Source: Brachionus koreanus (lineage: Eukaryota; Rotifera; Eurotatoria; Ploima; Brachionidae). Taken from it: 64,000 bases of DNA. The notes under the pieces are model-generated. The model searched no databases, was not told the DNA's origin, and worked only from the letters and a program-made list of their open reading frames with translations. How positions within the stretch are numbered: position 1 is the first letter of the stretch; each line of letters opens with the position of its first letter. Below are positions 1 to 11,541 of this stretch, one piece after another. The stretch lies in NCBI GenBank assembly GCA_016987375.1, contig PJRA01000453.1, positions 1,270,148 through 1,334,147 on the forward strand. The letters are read 5' to 3'. The translations under genes were made by a program, and so were the position numbers.

Positions 1-21
1 AAAATAGTAATAAACAATTAC

Positions 22-792
22 TCAGAAATTTCAATATTCTTATGTTTTTCTTTTTCTAAAATAGAATTTAACTTGTTTGTACAATCAATAAGCAAATAAG
101 ATAAATCTCTTAATTTTGCTGATGAAAATGTTGGATTTACAATATTTCTAATTATTTTCCATCTTGAACCCGAGGCAGTAAAGAGCATATGGTCAAGCGT
201 GTTGTCATCTCTAGAGCCAGGTACCCTCTTAATTTTGGAAATCTAATTTATTTTTATTTTTTGATTTTTTTTTTTTACTTTTCTTGCTGAGAAATTTCTC
301 GATTGTTTAACAAATACTTCTTGAATTATGTCTATATCGCTTGTGACCAATATAGGCAAATGTCCTTGATAGTAGCCATAAGTTTTGCCAAATTCTTTTG
401 TCCATTTCATTAATATCTCCGAATAATTCTTTAAAAAATATTTTTATTAATTTAAAACAAATGCTTAAAAAAATAAAATTGAATTACATTTTTAATGATT
501 TGCAAATTGTTTCCATAAAAAAAAGAATATCTAGGAGTTTTGATACCTTTTCGCTTGAAAAACCTGTAAGAAAACCAAATTTTTCTTTTAATTATTAATG
601 TAGAAAAAATTAAAATTTAGGATTTTATTTTGTTTTTTTATATTAAACTGACCCAATATAAAACAATGAAAATGCCAATGTAGAACTAGCGATTATTTTA
701 AGCACAAATATTGGATTTTGTATAGTATAAATTAAATTAGCTCCTGTATCAATAATTTGATTAAAAATGTTTTTTAAAATTTTAAATTTCAT
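22..792 (-). CDS. Cytochrome P450, CYP3-like, N-terminal part
   Basis: This is the 5' part of a microsomal P450 gene that continues past the left edge. I read four exons on the minus strand: 792-653, 563-488, 416-279 and 242-22, with GT...AG introns of 36-89 nt and a further donor at 21-20. Exon 1 encodes a short N-terminus with one hydrophobic membrane anchor. Exon 2 holds a proline-containing linker (RKGIKTPRYSFFYGN) that aligns with the CYP3A hinge. Exon 3 carries KEFGKTYGYYQGHLPILV. Exon 4 carries SRWKIIRNIVNPTFSSAKL, the helix C region in which W and R contact the haem propionate. The haem-binding Cys loop lies outside the window. The family oxidises lipophilic substrates at the ER with P450 reductase. 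The frame is open throughout; the exact CYP subfamily is inferred from memory of CYP3A. Confidence 0.88.
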
Positions 793-1087
793 TTTTGTTT
801 TATTTTATGTTTAAAATTTAAATGCTTCACAGTCTCAAATTTATATAACACTTGACTTTTTACTTAAGATAAATAACTTATTTTCAAGAGTATTTGTCCT
901 TAAAACTAAGGCATAATCTATATAAATAAATATGAAATGACAAACTAGAAATTTAATATCTATTATTTTTGAAGAGAGTTCTTTCAAAAACAAAATAATT
1001 GAGATAAATTACAGATCCATTAAATCAACAGCAACTAAAACAAAAAAGAATATTTATTAAATATTTATTTTATTTTAAAGTTATATT

Positions 1088-2462
1088 TTAATATTTTTCT
1101 AAACTATTAAACAAATCTTTAAGTTTAGTGTCTAATGATTGTTGATTTGCCAAATGTCTCAAAATTAAAATTAAATTATTGAAAAATATTTGAGCCCATC
1201 TGTCATCTAAAGCTGGATAAGTATAAGAAAAATTAAATGTAAATTTTTGCATAAAAGTAAAAGCATGGCTCATTATTGCAGCAGTTCCAGGTGTTATATT
1301 ATGGGCCGATCCAAGAAATCTTATATCTTTAATTTTGAAATTATTCAATTTTGACTCGTCCATTGAAATTACTCCCATTGAAGAGCTCATTACCGAAAAT
1401 CCTTGAAATTTAATTGAATTTTTTAGTTTTAGCCACCATTTTAAACCATAATTTTCGCTCAATAAACTTTTTATTTTTTCTGAATTTTCTTTAGCAAGAG
1501 GCCAGACAAAACTATTAGCTATATTGACTTTTTGAGGCCAAATTAAAGCAGAAGATCCGCATACAATGTCCTGTGAAGAAACATTATTTAACAACGATCT
1601 CATATTACATGGACATGAATTGACGAAAGTAATTTCCTCGTTTAATTTTTCTTTTGAATTAATTAAACAAAACATCATTGCTGTAGACAAAGCCGCTTGC
1701 ACAGTTGAATTATTTTTTCTACAATTAGAAATCAAATTTTGTGTTTCTTGCTCATCTAGTTGAAAAAATTTTGAATTTAAAAATGGCTTTGATTGATTTT
1801 GATCTTGATTTTGACCATTCAATACCTGAACTGGTTCCATATAATCGTCAATGATAGGATCTTTTTTCAAATCTTCTAAATCATACGAATGATCATAACT
1901 GCCATGTATGTCTAGAAATTCTCTTGATTCAATATTTAAGTTAGACTTTTGGCCTAGAATTAAATCAAGATAAGCACAAAAGTCTCTTATGGCTTGAAAA
2001 AGACCCGGGCCATCAATGCCTTTTTAAAATTTTAATAACACAATTATTTTATAAAAGGACAATTAAATTACCCGAATGATTTACATTGATATAAAGTTGA
2101 TGATCGTTCTCAAAAGAATATAATTCTAAGAAAAAAACTGATCTTGAGCTATCTCTGAATTTTGAACCAAAATTAATTAGTCTTGATTGCCATTCATTCA
2201 ATTCAGTTTTACTATTTAAATCAAATTTTTCTAAATAAATCGACTCAATTTCACTTTGTGTTGTCATTTCAACAAATTGAAGTGATTTGGTCTCGCTATT
2301 TGTTTCTATTTTCATTCGAAAATAAGGATGACGCTTTTTTACCATTCTAAAGGCTTCTTTTACTGCATTAGCACATAAAATTTTGCACTCAATGTGAACC
2401 ATTAGGTTGATATTTGAAGGCGAACAAATAAGCTCGTATAATCTTAAATCTCTTTTTGCCAT
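1088..2462 (-). CDS. Condensation-domain / CoA-acyltransferase-fold enzyme
   Basis: Two exons, 2462-2072 and 2019-1088, give a 440-residue protein from ATG at 2462 to TAA at 1088. The 51-nt intron splits a glycine codon inside the active-site motif: the joined reading gives NHSGIDGPGL near residues 128-137. This matches the HxxxDG signature of the chloramphenicol acetyltransferase / NRPS condensation / alcohol acyltransferase fold, where His is the general base. Further on, GSSALIWPQ and NFSYTYPALDDRWAQIFF resemble the late part of such single-domain proteins. No carrier-protein or adenylation domain is seen, so this is a stand-alone acyltransferase whose acceptor cannot be told. It shares a 630 bp divergent promoter region with CFAP144. 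Exact family is uncertain; the fold assignment is moderately firm. Confidence 0.75.
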
Positions 2463-3092
2463 TTTGAAATTTTTTATTTTCTTTTTTCTTACAAAAATTC
2501 TACTCTATTTTTTTCTTTTAAATATGTTGGTGTAATTTCTCCATATTGAGTAACAATGAATAAATTATCTAATTAGACAAAAATATCTTGTTATTTATTT
2601 ATAGATTTAGCTAGAAATAAAGTTTTTTTTCAAACGACATTTATTTTTAAAGTTCATGATACTATTCAAAATTAAAAAAAATATTTTTATAGATAATTTC
2701 TAGTATTCAAAAATAAAAAAAAGAAATTTACTGTCAAACCCTATAAAAAAGAGTAATAATCCTATTAGGAAAGTGATAAATTTATTAGTTTTTGTACTAA
2801 CAAAACAAACGGCTTTTTTTATAGTTAACTAAAAATAACTTTAATAATAAATTTTCTAAAAAAAAATATTTATATTTTATTTTATACAGATAAATAAAAT
2901 ATCAATTAAATTTTAATATATAAATTTTAATAATAACAAAACAAACCCTGTATTTTTCATAGAGGCGTTAATAGTTTCCATGGTAATTAAATTTTATGAT
3001 TTTTTTTAAAACTTAAATTTGTTATTAAATAGAGTTTTTATTATTCTTAAAATATTTAATTTATTCGTTTAAGTTTAGTTGTTTTGTAAAAG
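2463..3092. promoter_or_regulatory. Bidirectional intergenic region between the acyltransferase and CFAP144 genes
   Basis: 630 bp of AT-rich DNA separate two divergent start codons, so both promoters must lie here. The only clear motif is an X-box near the CFAP144 side (listed separately). No other gene or RNA is visible. Confidence 0.6.
2974..2987 (+). promoter_or_regulatory. X-box (RFX transcription factor site)
   Basis: The 14-mer GTTTCCATGGTAAT matches the animal X-box consensus GTHNYYATRRNAAC at all but the last base. It lies 106 bp upstream of the CFAP144 start codon, within the distance usual for ciliary genes. RFX factors activate ciliary genes through this motif in many animals, and CFAP144 is a ciliary protein. 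Function here is inferred from motif plus neighbour. Confidence 0.7.
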
Positions 3093-3614
3093 ATGGCTAC
3101 AGATGCCAAGAAGCCAAGCGATAAGCCACCAAAAAATATTGTTCACGAGCAAGCAATTTTGGTTGAAACAATAAAAAAAGAATTAAGAGAACAAAAATTG
3201 TATGAAAAATTTTCTATAAATCCGTTCACTAAGCGAGAAATATTAGCTGCCAAACCGAATACTTATCCAGATCTAGTTCAAGATGAAGCCGACTCGAATT
3301 TTATCGAAATGATCAAACGAGCAAATTTGGAACCAACTAAAAAATATCAATTTCCTCAAACTTCATCACAAGAAATTGGATGGTTGACAACACCATTGGT
3401 TTGTGCTAATAATAGTTTAAATTTAAATTTCTTATTCTAATTAAAAATTTTTTTTTTTGTTTAGATTGATGTGGACAAAAATGATCGAAGGTTCAATTTT
3501 AATCGTCATAAATCAGAAATAAGTGCATATGCTGAAGAGTACTATAAAATGTTTCCGAAAAAACCGGCAAATGCAGTTGGAACAGCTAGTTCAGGAGCTA
3601 AAAAAGAAGCATAA
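3093..3614 (+). CDS. CFAP144: Cilia- and flagella-associated protein 144 (FAM183 family)
   Basis: Two exons, 3093-3398 and 3465-3614, encode 151 residues. The family is a small axonemal microtubule inner protein of motile cilia. Diagnostic blocks are KLYEKFSINPFTKREI near residues 35-52, LEPTKKYQFPQTSSQEIGW near 80-98, and, straight after the splice, IDVDKNDRRFNFNRHKSEI; these match vertebrate FAM183A in order and spacing. The splice (donor GTTTGT, acceptor TTTAG) is in phase 0 and restores the conserved TPLIDVD stretch. An AATAAA polyadenylation signal is at 3679-3684. The X-box upstream fits ciliary expression. Length agrees with the family. Confidence 0.93.
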
Positions 3615-3804
3615 ACAAAAATTTTTTTTTTTCATTTTTTTAAGTAATTTTTATTTATTGTAATTTTCATATTTTAACAATAAAATAAAACAAAAAAAAA
3701 ATTAGTAAAAAAGTATAATAAATTATATTCAATTGAGAAGAAAAAAAAATTGATTCATGATTCATTTGGATTTTATTTTCTAAATTGATTGATTAGTAAA
3801 TTTA

Positions 3805-6800
3805 TTAATTTGGCAGAATGGTTGATTTTAGAGTGGCTGATTTAGAGCGTTGATTTTCAAGTGCTTTTGATATTTTCAAATATTGAATCCACTTTTCGGC
3901 ATCGTTACTGTTTTCGGCTTTCAGAATAAAACTGTTTGTATTCGTAAATATTTCAAATGCTTTTGGTACTTGTTTTTGTTTTGTGTTTGATTTTGATGCA
4001 CATGTCCGATTGCGAACCGATTGGATTTCTCTAATATATTTTACATTTAAACTTTCTTGTCTCTTTTGTGTTAAGTTAAATTTTAGAAAAATTTTTCTTC
4101 ATAATTTAAAAAATAAATAAAAATGACTAGTTACCATGTCTTTTTTAAAATAGACAATACTATCGCCAGTTAGAGTAAATAGACGTTTATGCCATCGGCG
4201 CAGAAATTTCCATTTTCCATGTTTTTCTTTTAATTGTCCTTGAATCAAAGGTTTTTCATCGAAAAGATCCGATGAACGCTCCGGATTAGCACAAATGAAA
4301 CACGACCAATTTTGATCCGAATTTTCTCTATATTCAAATAAATCAAACATTCGACTTTGAACAAGTTCACTTTTGAGATCATTCAATTGTTTTTCAGATG
4401 GAAATGAGGATGTAACAAGTAGATTAAATGGCATTTTCTCATTCAATCTTTCGTACAACTGTTTTAATTTCAAAAATTCCTGATTTTCTTGACTAATCGG
4501 TTCATTTAAACCGGCCTAATTAAATCAACAACAGCAACAACAAAAAAGTGAATGATAATTTTTTTATTTATTTTTAATTTTTTACTTGAATAGACAAAAT
4601 TTTGAGATGTATCCAAATAGATGCATAATTTGTGGGTATTTCACAAAAATTATAACTAAAGAGACAATTATCTTGGCACTTGATTTGACATGAAAATTTA
4701 ATAGATGCCTGGCTTCGTTTTGATTTAAATTTTTTCAATAAAAAATCTAAAATAATTAAATAGAAAAATTTATTTTAGTTTGAATTGAATGAAATTTGGT
4801 ATTTTTAGTTAATTTCTAAATTTTACCATTTAGACCTGTGTTAATGGCATTTCGACGCAATGATGAAACACGATAAGAAGCATATGTTGAATTGTGGCTT
4901 TTGTCAGTGCTTTCATCTAAACTAGTATTGTGATTATAAGTACTTTCAGTTTCAATTAGATCAGGCATTGGTAATCGAATATTTCTATTCAAATTGTCAA
5001 TATAAATTTTGACTTTTTGAATGTGTTTCATAAAAAATCTATAGACCATGTCCAATTTAGACTCTTGAATATCGGGCTGAATTCGAATAGTTGAACTAAT
5101 TGGATGACTGGCCTTGGATATCTTTTGATCAAGATGAATGCGAAATGAGTCAGAACTTGGCGATAAATTATTTATAATCAATGTTTCATTTGGTTCACTT
5201 TTTTCTTCAATTTTGCTCGATATAATCGAGTAATTGCACAATTCGTTTATTGGTTTATAGCTAGTTACCGATACTTGAATCGATTCGCATTCTTCATACT
5301 TTGGACTTTCACATTTCTGTTCCACATTCACATTGACAATTTTCTCATCTAAATTGTCATCTAAAGAGTCTTCATAGAAATTATTGTTATCCTCGTTTTC
5401 GGAAAAATCCAATTCTTGGTCAAATGTTTTCATAAAATCTTCAATTTCTTTTTTTGTCTTTTCATTTTGCGAATCAAAGTCATCCTCTTCTTCAATGTCT
5501 TTGTTTGAATCTTCAATTTTTAGTTTGCATACTTTGTTTATGTCATCTTTTAGTTTGCTTATTTCAATATTGAGCAAATCCTGTTCAACTTGTTGATCCA
5601 ATTTTTCCATGTCTGTTTTATTTGCATTTGAGTTTTGGTCCGAAATGTTATCTTGAACTAAATCACGATCGTCACGACTGCTGCTACTACTACAAATTCT
5701 TCATTTTTAGAAAATTAATTAAAATAAATTAATTAAAAAATAAAAATTACGATGAATTTTCAGCTTTTAAATTTTTGAATTTTTCAAATATATATTGAAT
5801 GTCTTCTGGTGGATTTTGAAATAAATCACATATTTTTTTGAAATAATGATCTAAATTTAAATTTATTTTTACAAATAAAATCTCTCTAAAATAAAAAAAT
5901 ATTCAATATTTACTTAATATGTTTGGAAACACATTGGCTATTTCGTATATTTCATTTAAAATTTGAATGTATCTTTTCTGATATTCGTATATTCTCATTT
6001 CTTTGTCAATTATACATTTTTCGACCAAATTTTCATCATCGCTTTCGGCCGACTTAGAATGACTAAGTCTTTTGTTTATGCTATTAATTTTCAATGTACG
6101 ATTTATCAAATATTTTATTCTTTCTATCAACAAATTAGTGCAATATTCAGATTTTTTCTATTTTTATTAAAAAATTAAAAATTAAATAAATAATTTAACG
6201 CACACACACACACACACATAAAAAATAAAAAATTCCTTTTACCCTAAGAGATTTTCCAATTGTGCTCAAAATTTTGTCAATTTTATACGATTCAAAATAG
6301 ATAGATGTTGGATTTTCGAACAAAATCATATAGCTTTCCAGAGCTATTGGTGCTTGAGTACTTATGCTATACATAATATCAAGTAGGATATCATTGAACA
6401 ACTCGTCACCAAGGAACACAATCAAATCGTCCAAATGAACAATAATGAGCTAAAAATTTGGATAGTTTAAGGAAAAAATTATTTTTTATTTATTTATTTA
6501 TTTATTGTTTTACTTGAACATGATTTATGCTAACCAAATACATTATTTGAAATATGTTTATCAAATCATTTGATGATGAAAGCACTCTGAGTGATCTAAT
6601 CAAATGTTTGACCAATGGATAAATACATTCAATATGAGCTTCGGCAATTTGAAACAACAAATGAGCAAGACCAAACTGATTAGTTGCAGTTTTAAGCATT
6701 CCATTTACTATATAGTACACATGATTTACCAAAAGATCTGGTGAACGACACGCTATTAAACTCAAATAGCTTGTAATTTCACGCATTAACTCATGTTTAC

Positions 6801-7482
6801 AATTGGGATGTTGAATTAGCTTAATACAATAGGGTATTGCTTTGACTGACAAGTCAACGTCTAAATAGTCCAACAAAATGCAACTAAGAATGTCGGATAC
6901 AATGTTAGCATGGGGCGTATTGTTTGCTGCTGTCGAGCCCGGAATTAATGTCATTGAAGTGTTCATAATTGGATCGTAATCGTAATAGTAATAGTAGTCT
7001 TTGTTTGATAATAAACTATTGCGAAAACTTAAATTACCTGGTAGCTTGGCACAATTTAGATTGTACTTTAGACAAATGTCAAGCAAATCTAAAAGATCAT
7101 CGTAATAGTTTAAAATCATTTTAGTTTCTCTTAGAGCCGAAATGCATCTAGTGAGAACTATTTCCACTATTGATTGTTGATTTAGATTGGTTATGTAAAA
7201 TTCCGAATCAATAATGCTTTTGATTAGTTCTAGAGTGAGCGGAAAATTGTTCAAAAGAAGATCGTTGTTCAAAGTAAACAAGTAGCCAGCTCTTGACAAG
7301 TCTTGTTCTTTCAAAATATCTTGAACTATGAACGATTCGTTTTTTTGGAATCTACTTCGACAACTGCTACGAAATAGCGGCGGACTGAGCGGTCTATCGA
7401 ATTGTTGATCGTACATATCAGTCGTGTCGTCTTGCATTGAATCGCCAAGCTTCAAATTCAATGCATTCGATTCACTCGTCAT
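3805..7482 (-). CDS. VEPH1: Melted / VEPH1 homologue, ARM-like repeats plus C-terminal PH domain
   Basis: Eight exons on the minus strand: 7482-6514, 6449-6243, 6157-5914, 5850-5751, 5689-4827, 4746-4586, 4515-4135 and 4062-3805, about 1060 residues. All phases agree. The N-terminus has the Melted start block (DILKEQDLSRAGYLFTLNND near residues 55-75) followed by alpha-helical repeats. Exon 5 is a low-complexity acidic linker. The C-terminus is a PH domain split over exons 7 and 8: PLIQGQLKEKHGKWKFLRRW, then FEIFTNTNSFILKAENS and AEKWIQYLK. Melted is a membrane-associated PH protein of insulin/TOR and FOXO signalling in flies; vertebrate VEPH1 is its orthologue. Intron 2 contains a (CA)n tract at about 6199-6219. 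The protein is somewhat longer than its relatives because of the linker. Confidence 0.88.
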
Positions 7483-9323
7483 TTCAAAATAATCTATTTA
7501 TATAAAGCAAAAAAAAAATAAATCTCAACAACAACAACAACAAAAAAAAAGAAAAAAAAAACAATTAACCCCACATAAAATAATAAAATTAGATTTTATA
7601 GTTGTTTACCTTAATATTATTTGAACGACTTAAATAAAAAAAAAAAAAAAAATCTCCTACAACTTCTAAGTCTATGGTATTTTTTGTTCTTTACCTTTAT
7701 TACAATTTTAGAATTTAAAAAAAAAATTGAACAAAATAAAAACCAAAGAAAAAAAGGGCTTTTTATTTTATGAATTTATTTTTATATGTACGTATAAAAA
7801 AATGAAAAAAAAAATAAAATATTAAAGAAATTATTTATTCGGTTGTTATTAGTTTTCGGTTCGTTTATACGCGAATATGTATATGTAGCGATGTAGCATT
7901 CAAATTTTAATTTTTTGCTCTCAAATCCATATGTTGTTGAGATTTAATGGAATAAAACAAAAATTTACAACTTAAGCAGGTAAATAAATAAATAACTAAG
8001 TTTTTTGAATAAATTTTGACGATATCAAAGACCAATTCAAAATTAGGAGGAGTTTTGTTTTTTTTTATTTTTTTTTTGTTGTAAATAATGTATTTGAAAT
8101 CGATCACTTTTGACTCGAGTCAATTATCATCAACGACAATAATATCGAAAACGAAAAAAAAAAACGATTTTGAAATTAGGTTAATAAATTTTTTTGACAA
8201 TTTCAAAAGTTTATCATTTTCATTAAAAACGCCTTAAGAAATTCAACACTCCATACACACACACACATAACTTAAATTTAACTCTTAATCAAATGCTATG
8301 CATGGGCATAATTTAAATATTATTTCTAAAGGTGTATTTTTATCTATCAATTCAACTAATATTCGACTACCTATTTTATTTGTTTACAAAATTAAAGCCT
8401 ACATGCAGACATCTAAAAAATACTATTTTTATTTTTTACTTACTTTTATTTTTAGAAACATTTTTGTCTTTAAAATAAAAAAAGTGAAACAAATGAAATG
8501 ACAAAAAAATTAATCATCATCATTCATAAAAATGATGTTTTAAAAGTGATTATTTTATTATGTTTATAATTAATCATATTTGGGTGAACCGTAAATAATT
8601 AAAAAAAAAAACACCTTTCAAAAAAATAAAAAAAATTTATCGATAATACTTTTATTTTCCAAACTATTTTGAATATTTTAGCTGATTATAAAATTCATGA
8701 ATATTAAAAAAAATACAAAAAGTATTTAAAACATGAAATTAGAAATGTTTTTTAATCTATTTTAAAAAAAAAAATTGAAATTTTATCGATTATTCATTTA
8801 GCTGTGTTTTGAACTAGCTATTTGAAAAAAATAACTAGAGCATGAACGTTCATTGAAGTGGCGGTCATCTTAGGAAAAAAAAAATTAGAAAAAAAAAGAC
8901 ATATAACATTTTGTCAGGCTAGCTACACTTTTGTTTTTTAATAGAATTAATTTTTATTTTTAAATTAATTATTGATTTTAAAATTGAATTTTCTTCTCAA
9001 ATTCTTGAAATTTTTTTAATTATAGGTTTGTAGTTTTTTTTTTTTTAATGAAATCTATAAATTAAAATTAAAACTTTTTTGGTAAAGTTATTTTTTTATT
9101 CGTTTATAAATGCACTATCTTGATTTTAAGAGAAAATATTTTTATCTAAATTCTATTATCGTTGAATAACTTATTGGAAATTTTAATCAAAATTAACTTA
9201 CTTAAAATTAAAAGAAATTTATTTTTTATAAACTTCTTTTATTTTGATTATTTTGAATATTGTAAATCTAAAAATCGTATTTATTATTATTACCTTAAAT
9301 AAAAATAAAACTCTTGAAAGCAT
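7483..9323. other. Intergenic, AT-rich, no gene seen
   Basis: 1.84 kb between the 5' end of VEPH1 and the 3' end of the 489-residue gene. It holds poly(A)/poly(T) runs, a CAA/CAACAA tract near 7526-7543 and a short (CA)n tract at about 8255-8267. Reading frames here are short and have no protein-like composition. The VEPH1 promoter must lie in the first part. Confidence 0.6.
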
Positions 9324-10793
9324 TTATCCAATTTTAAGTTTTTGTCTTATTCTGGTAAAAGCATTTTTAACACTTTTATTGTGTTTTAACTTGTTGTTAT
9401 TGTTGATATTATTTTCTATATAAATTGGTCTTTGTTCACCTTGATTGACTTGTTTTGTCGGTGCTTTGGGAGAACTTTGTGCTTGTCGAGAAGACTTTTT
9501 TTTTTGTCCCTGAACTTGATAAACTTCTAATAAATGATCTTTAACTATTACTGGCGATGATAATGGTTTTTGAATATTTGCTCTAGTTTTGTTTGCTTGT
9601 TCAACTTTTTCATTGTTAATCGAATTTTTTTCGGATATAATTGATGCTCTGTTATGAGTTTCTTTTGAATTTTTAAAATTTGTCTTTGAAGAATCATTAT
9701 CATCATTGGTTTTGTTACTAAACAAATCATTGCATAGTTGATCAATTTTAGTTTTATCTTCTTTATTTAATTTATTAAAGTTAATTGGGGAAATTTTCTC
9801 AAATTCAGAAATTAGTTCTTCATCTGTTTTTTCAATTGCATTTCTTTTTCCTTCTTGTAATTTTGTTTGTTTCAAATTAGGGTCTTCAATCGGTCTAAAT
9901 GCTGATTGACGATGTTTTTTTTTAACTTTTTTATCAATTTCATAGTCTGAGCTACTCAATTCATTATCCAAATATGTCATAACTCTTTGTCTGTTTCGTT
10001 TAGGAGGAATATTTTTTTTAACTTGTGAAATTTTTGTTTTCACATTTAAAATTTGTGGTGAAGAAGACGAAATAAATGACTGATTGTCATCAATTAAATC
10101 ATCATCACAATTCGATTTAAGTTCATCTGAAATTTTGTTCAGAGATTTTCTTTCCAAATTTTGTAGTGATTCATCCGATTTTGTTTCAATTGAATTTACT
10201 TTAGTACTAATCGATTTTGAATTGGTATGATCTTGCGAAAACACATTAATATTTGATTTGACTTTTTCGTACTCATTTAATAGTCTTGTTTCGTGAATGC
10301 TACTATTAGTTTGACTCAATTTTATTTGATGATTTTTGGTCAAAGTTTGATATATATTGGTTAGATTCTTTTGAATCTGAAGGCTAGTGAGCAAATCATG
10401 TGCATTATAGCATCCTTCATAAATATTTTTCGAATTTTCCAACATTGACACATTATATACTTTGGAAAATTTATCATTATTTGTTTTTGATCTAGGTATA
10501 GAGTTCTGGTCAGTTTTAGATGTAGACGAGTGAGAAGCGTTTTGATAAGTCTTAAAATTCGATTCATAATCGTCAATTGAAGCTAGCAAATGTTTTATAT
10601 TGTCTAATTTGTGAAACTCGTCCAAAGCTCGCCAGCATATAACTCCTTTGTGTGTGGGTGATTCATACAAATAGCCATTTAAATAATGCATTTTAGATTG
10701 ATTTGAATTGTGAGACATTTGAATGTAATCATCAATTAGATTTGATTTATTTGGGACATAATTTGTGTCCACTCGGGACAATTTTACTACCAT
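9324..10793 (-). CDS. Unrecognised 489-residue protein
   Basis: A single open exon from ATG at 10793 to a stop at 9324. I do not recognise the family. The N-terminal 80 residues look folded: hydrophobic and aromatic residues are evenly spaced (MHYLNGYLYESPTHKGVICW, then ALDEFHKLDNIKHLLASIDD). The rest is Ser, Asn, Lys and Glu rich and probably disordered, with short basic patches (KKVKKKHRQS near residue 290, RIRQKLKIG at the C-terminus) that would suit nucleic-acid or microtubule binding. It lies downstream of AF10 on the same strand, across the first N gap, so extra 5' exons in the gap cannot be excluded, although an in-frame ATG opens the ORF. Confidence 0.65.
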   Translation of the reverse strand: MVVKLSRVDTNYVPNKSNLIDDYIQMSHNSNQSKMHYLNGYLYESPTHKGVICWRALDEFHKLDNIKHLLASIDDYESNFKTYQNASHSSTSKTDQNSIPRSKTNNDKFSKVYNVSMLENSKNIYEGCYNAHDLLTSLQIQKNLTNIYQTLTKNHQIKLSQTNSSIHETRLLNEYEKVKSNINVFSQDHTNSKSISTKVNSIETKSDESLQNLERKSLNKISDELKSNCDDDLIDDNQSFISSSSPQILNVKTKISQVKKNIPPKRNRQRVMTYLDNELSSSDYEIDKKVKKKHRQSAFRPIEDPNLKQTKLQEGKRNAIEKTDEELISEFEKISPINFNKLNKEDKTKIDQLCNDLFSNKTNDDNDSSKTNFKNSKETHNRASIISEKNSINNEKVEQANKTRANIQKPLSSPVIVKDHLLEVYQVQGQKKKSSRQAQSSPKAPTKQVNQGEQRPIYIENNINNNNKLKHNKSVKNAFTRIRQKLKIG

Positions 10794-10941
10794 TTCAATT
10801 TAAAATTAACAATTCTATTGTCAAATGAATATTTAACTACGAAAGTATAAATCAGGCAATTTTTATTTTAAAAATAAAAAATTATTCATGGAATTTAAAA
10901 AAAAACATATTCAACAAAAATAGATAATTATTTTTAAAAAT

Positions 10942-11431
10942 NNNNNNNNNNNNNNNNNNNNNNNNNNNNNNNNNNNNNNNNNNNNNNNNNNNNNNNNNNN
11001 NNNNNNNNNNNNNNNNNNNNNNNNNNNNNNNNNNNNNNNNNNNNNNNNNNNNNNNNNNNNNNNNNNNNNNNNNNNNNNNNNNNNNNNNNNNNNNNNNNNN
11101 NNNNNNNNNNNNNNNNNNNNNNNNNNNNNNNNNNNNNNNNNNNNNNNNNNNNNNNNNNNNNNNNNNNNNNNNNNNNNNNNNNNNNNNNNNNNNNNNNNNN
11201 NNNNNNNNNNNNNNNNNNNNNNNNNNNNNNNNNNNNNNNNNNNNNNNNNNNNNNNNNNNNNNNNNNNNNNNNNNNNNNNNNNNNNNNNNNNNNNNNNNNN
11301 NNNNNNNNNNNNNNNNNNNNNNNNNNNNNNNNNNNNNNNNNNNNNNNNNNNNNNNNNNNNNNNNNNNNNNNNNNNNNNNNNNNNNNNNNNNNNNNNNNNN
11401 NNNNNNNNNNNNNNNNNNNNNNNNNNNNNNN
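10942..11431. other. Assembly gap (490 N)
   Basis: A run of 490 unknown bases between the 489-residue gene and the 3' end of AF10. Reading frames drawn through it are meaningless. The AF10 3' UTR and polyadenylation site may be inside. Confidence 0.99.
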
Positions 11432-11541
11432 CAAAATTTAAAGGCCTTTTTCAATTTTAAAATAGCAAAAAAAAAAAAGAGACTGAGAATTAAAAGAGTA
11501 AAGTTAATCTAATTTGAAACTAGGATACCCTGAGAATTTGT

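Noticed and set aside
6199..6219. (CA)n tract in VEPH1 intron 2
   Set aside because: Ordinary microsatellite; similar short tracts occur elsewhere in the window.
10882..11454. Long minus-strand ORFs across the first N run
   Set aside because: They consist of unknown bases with a few flanking codons; no evidence of coding.
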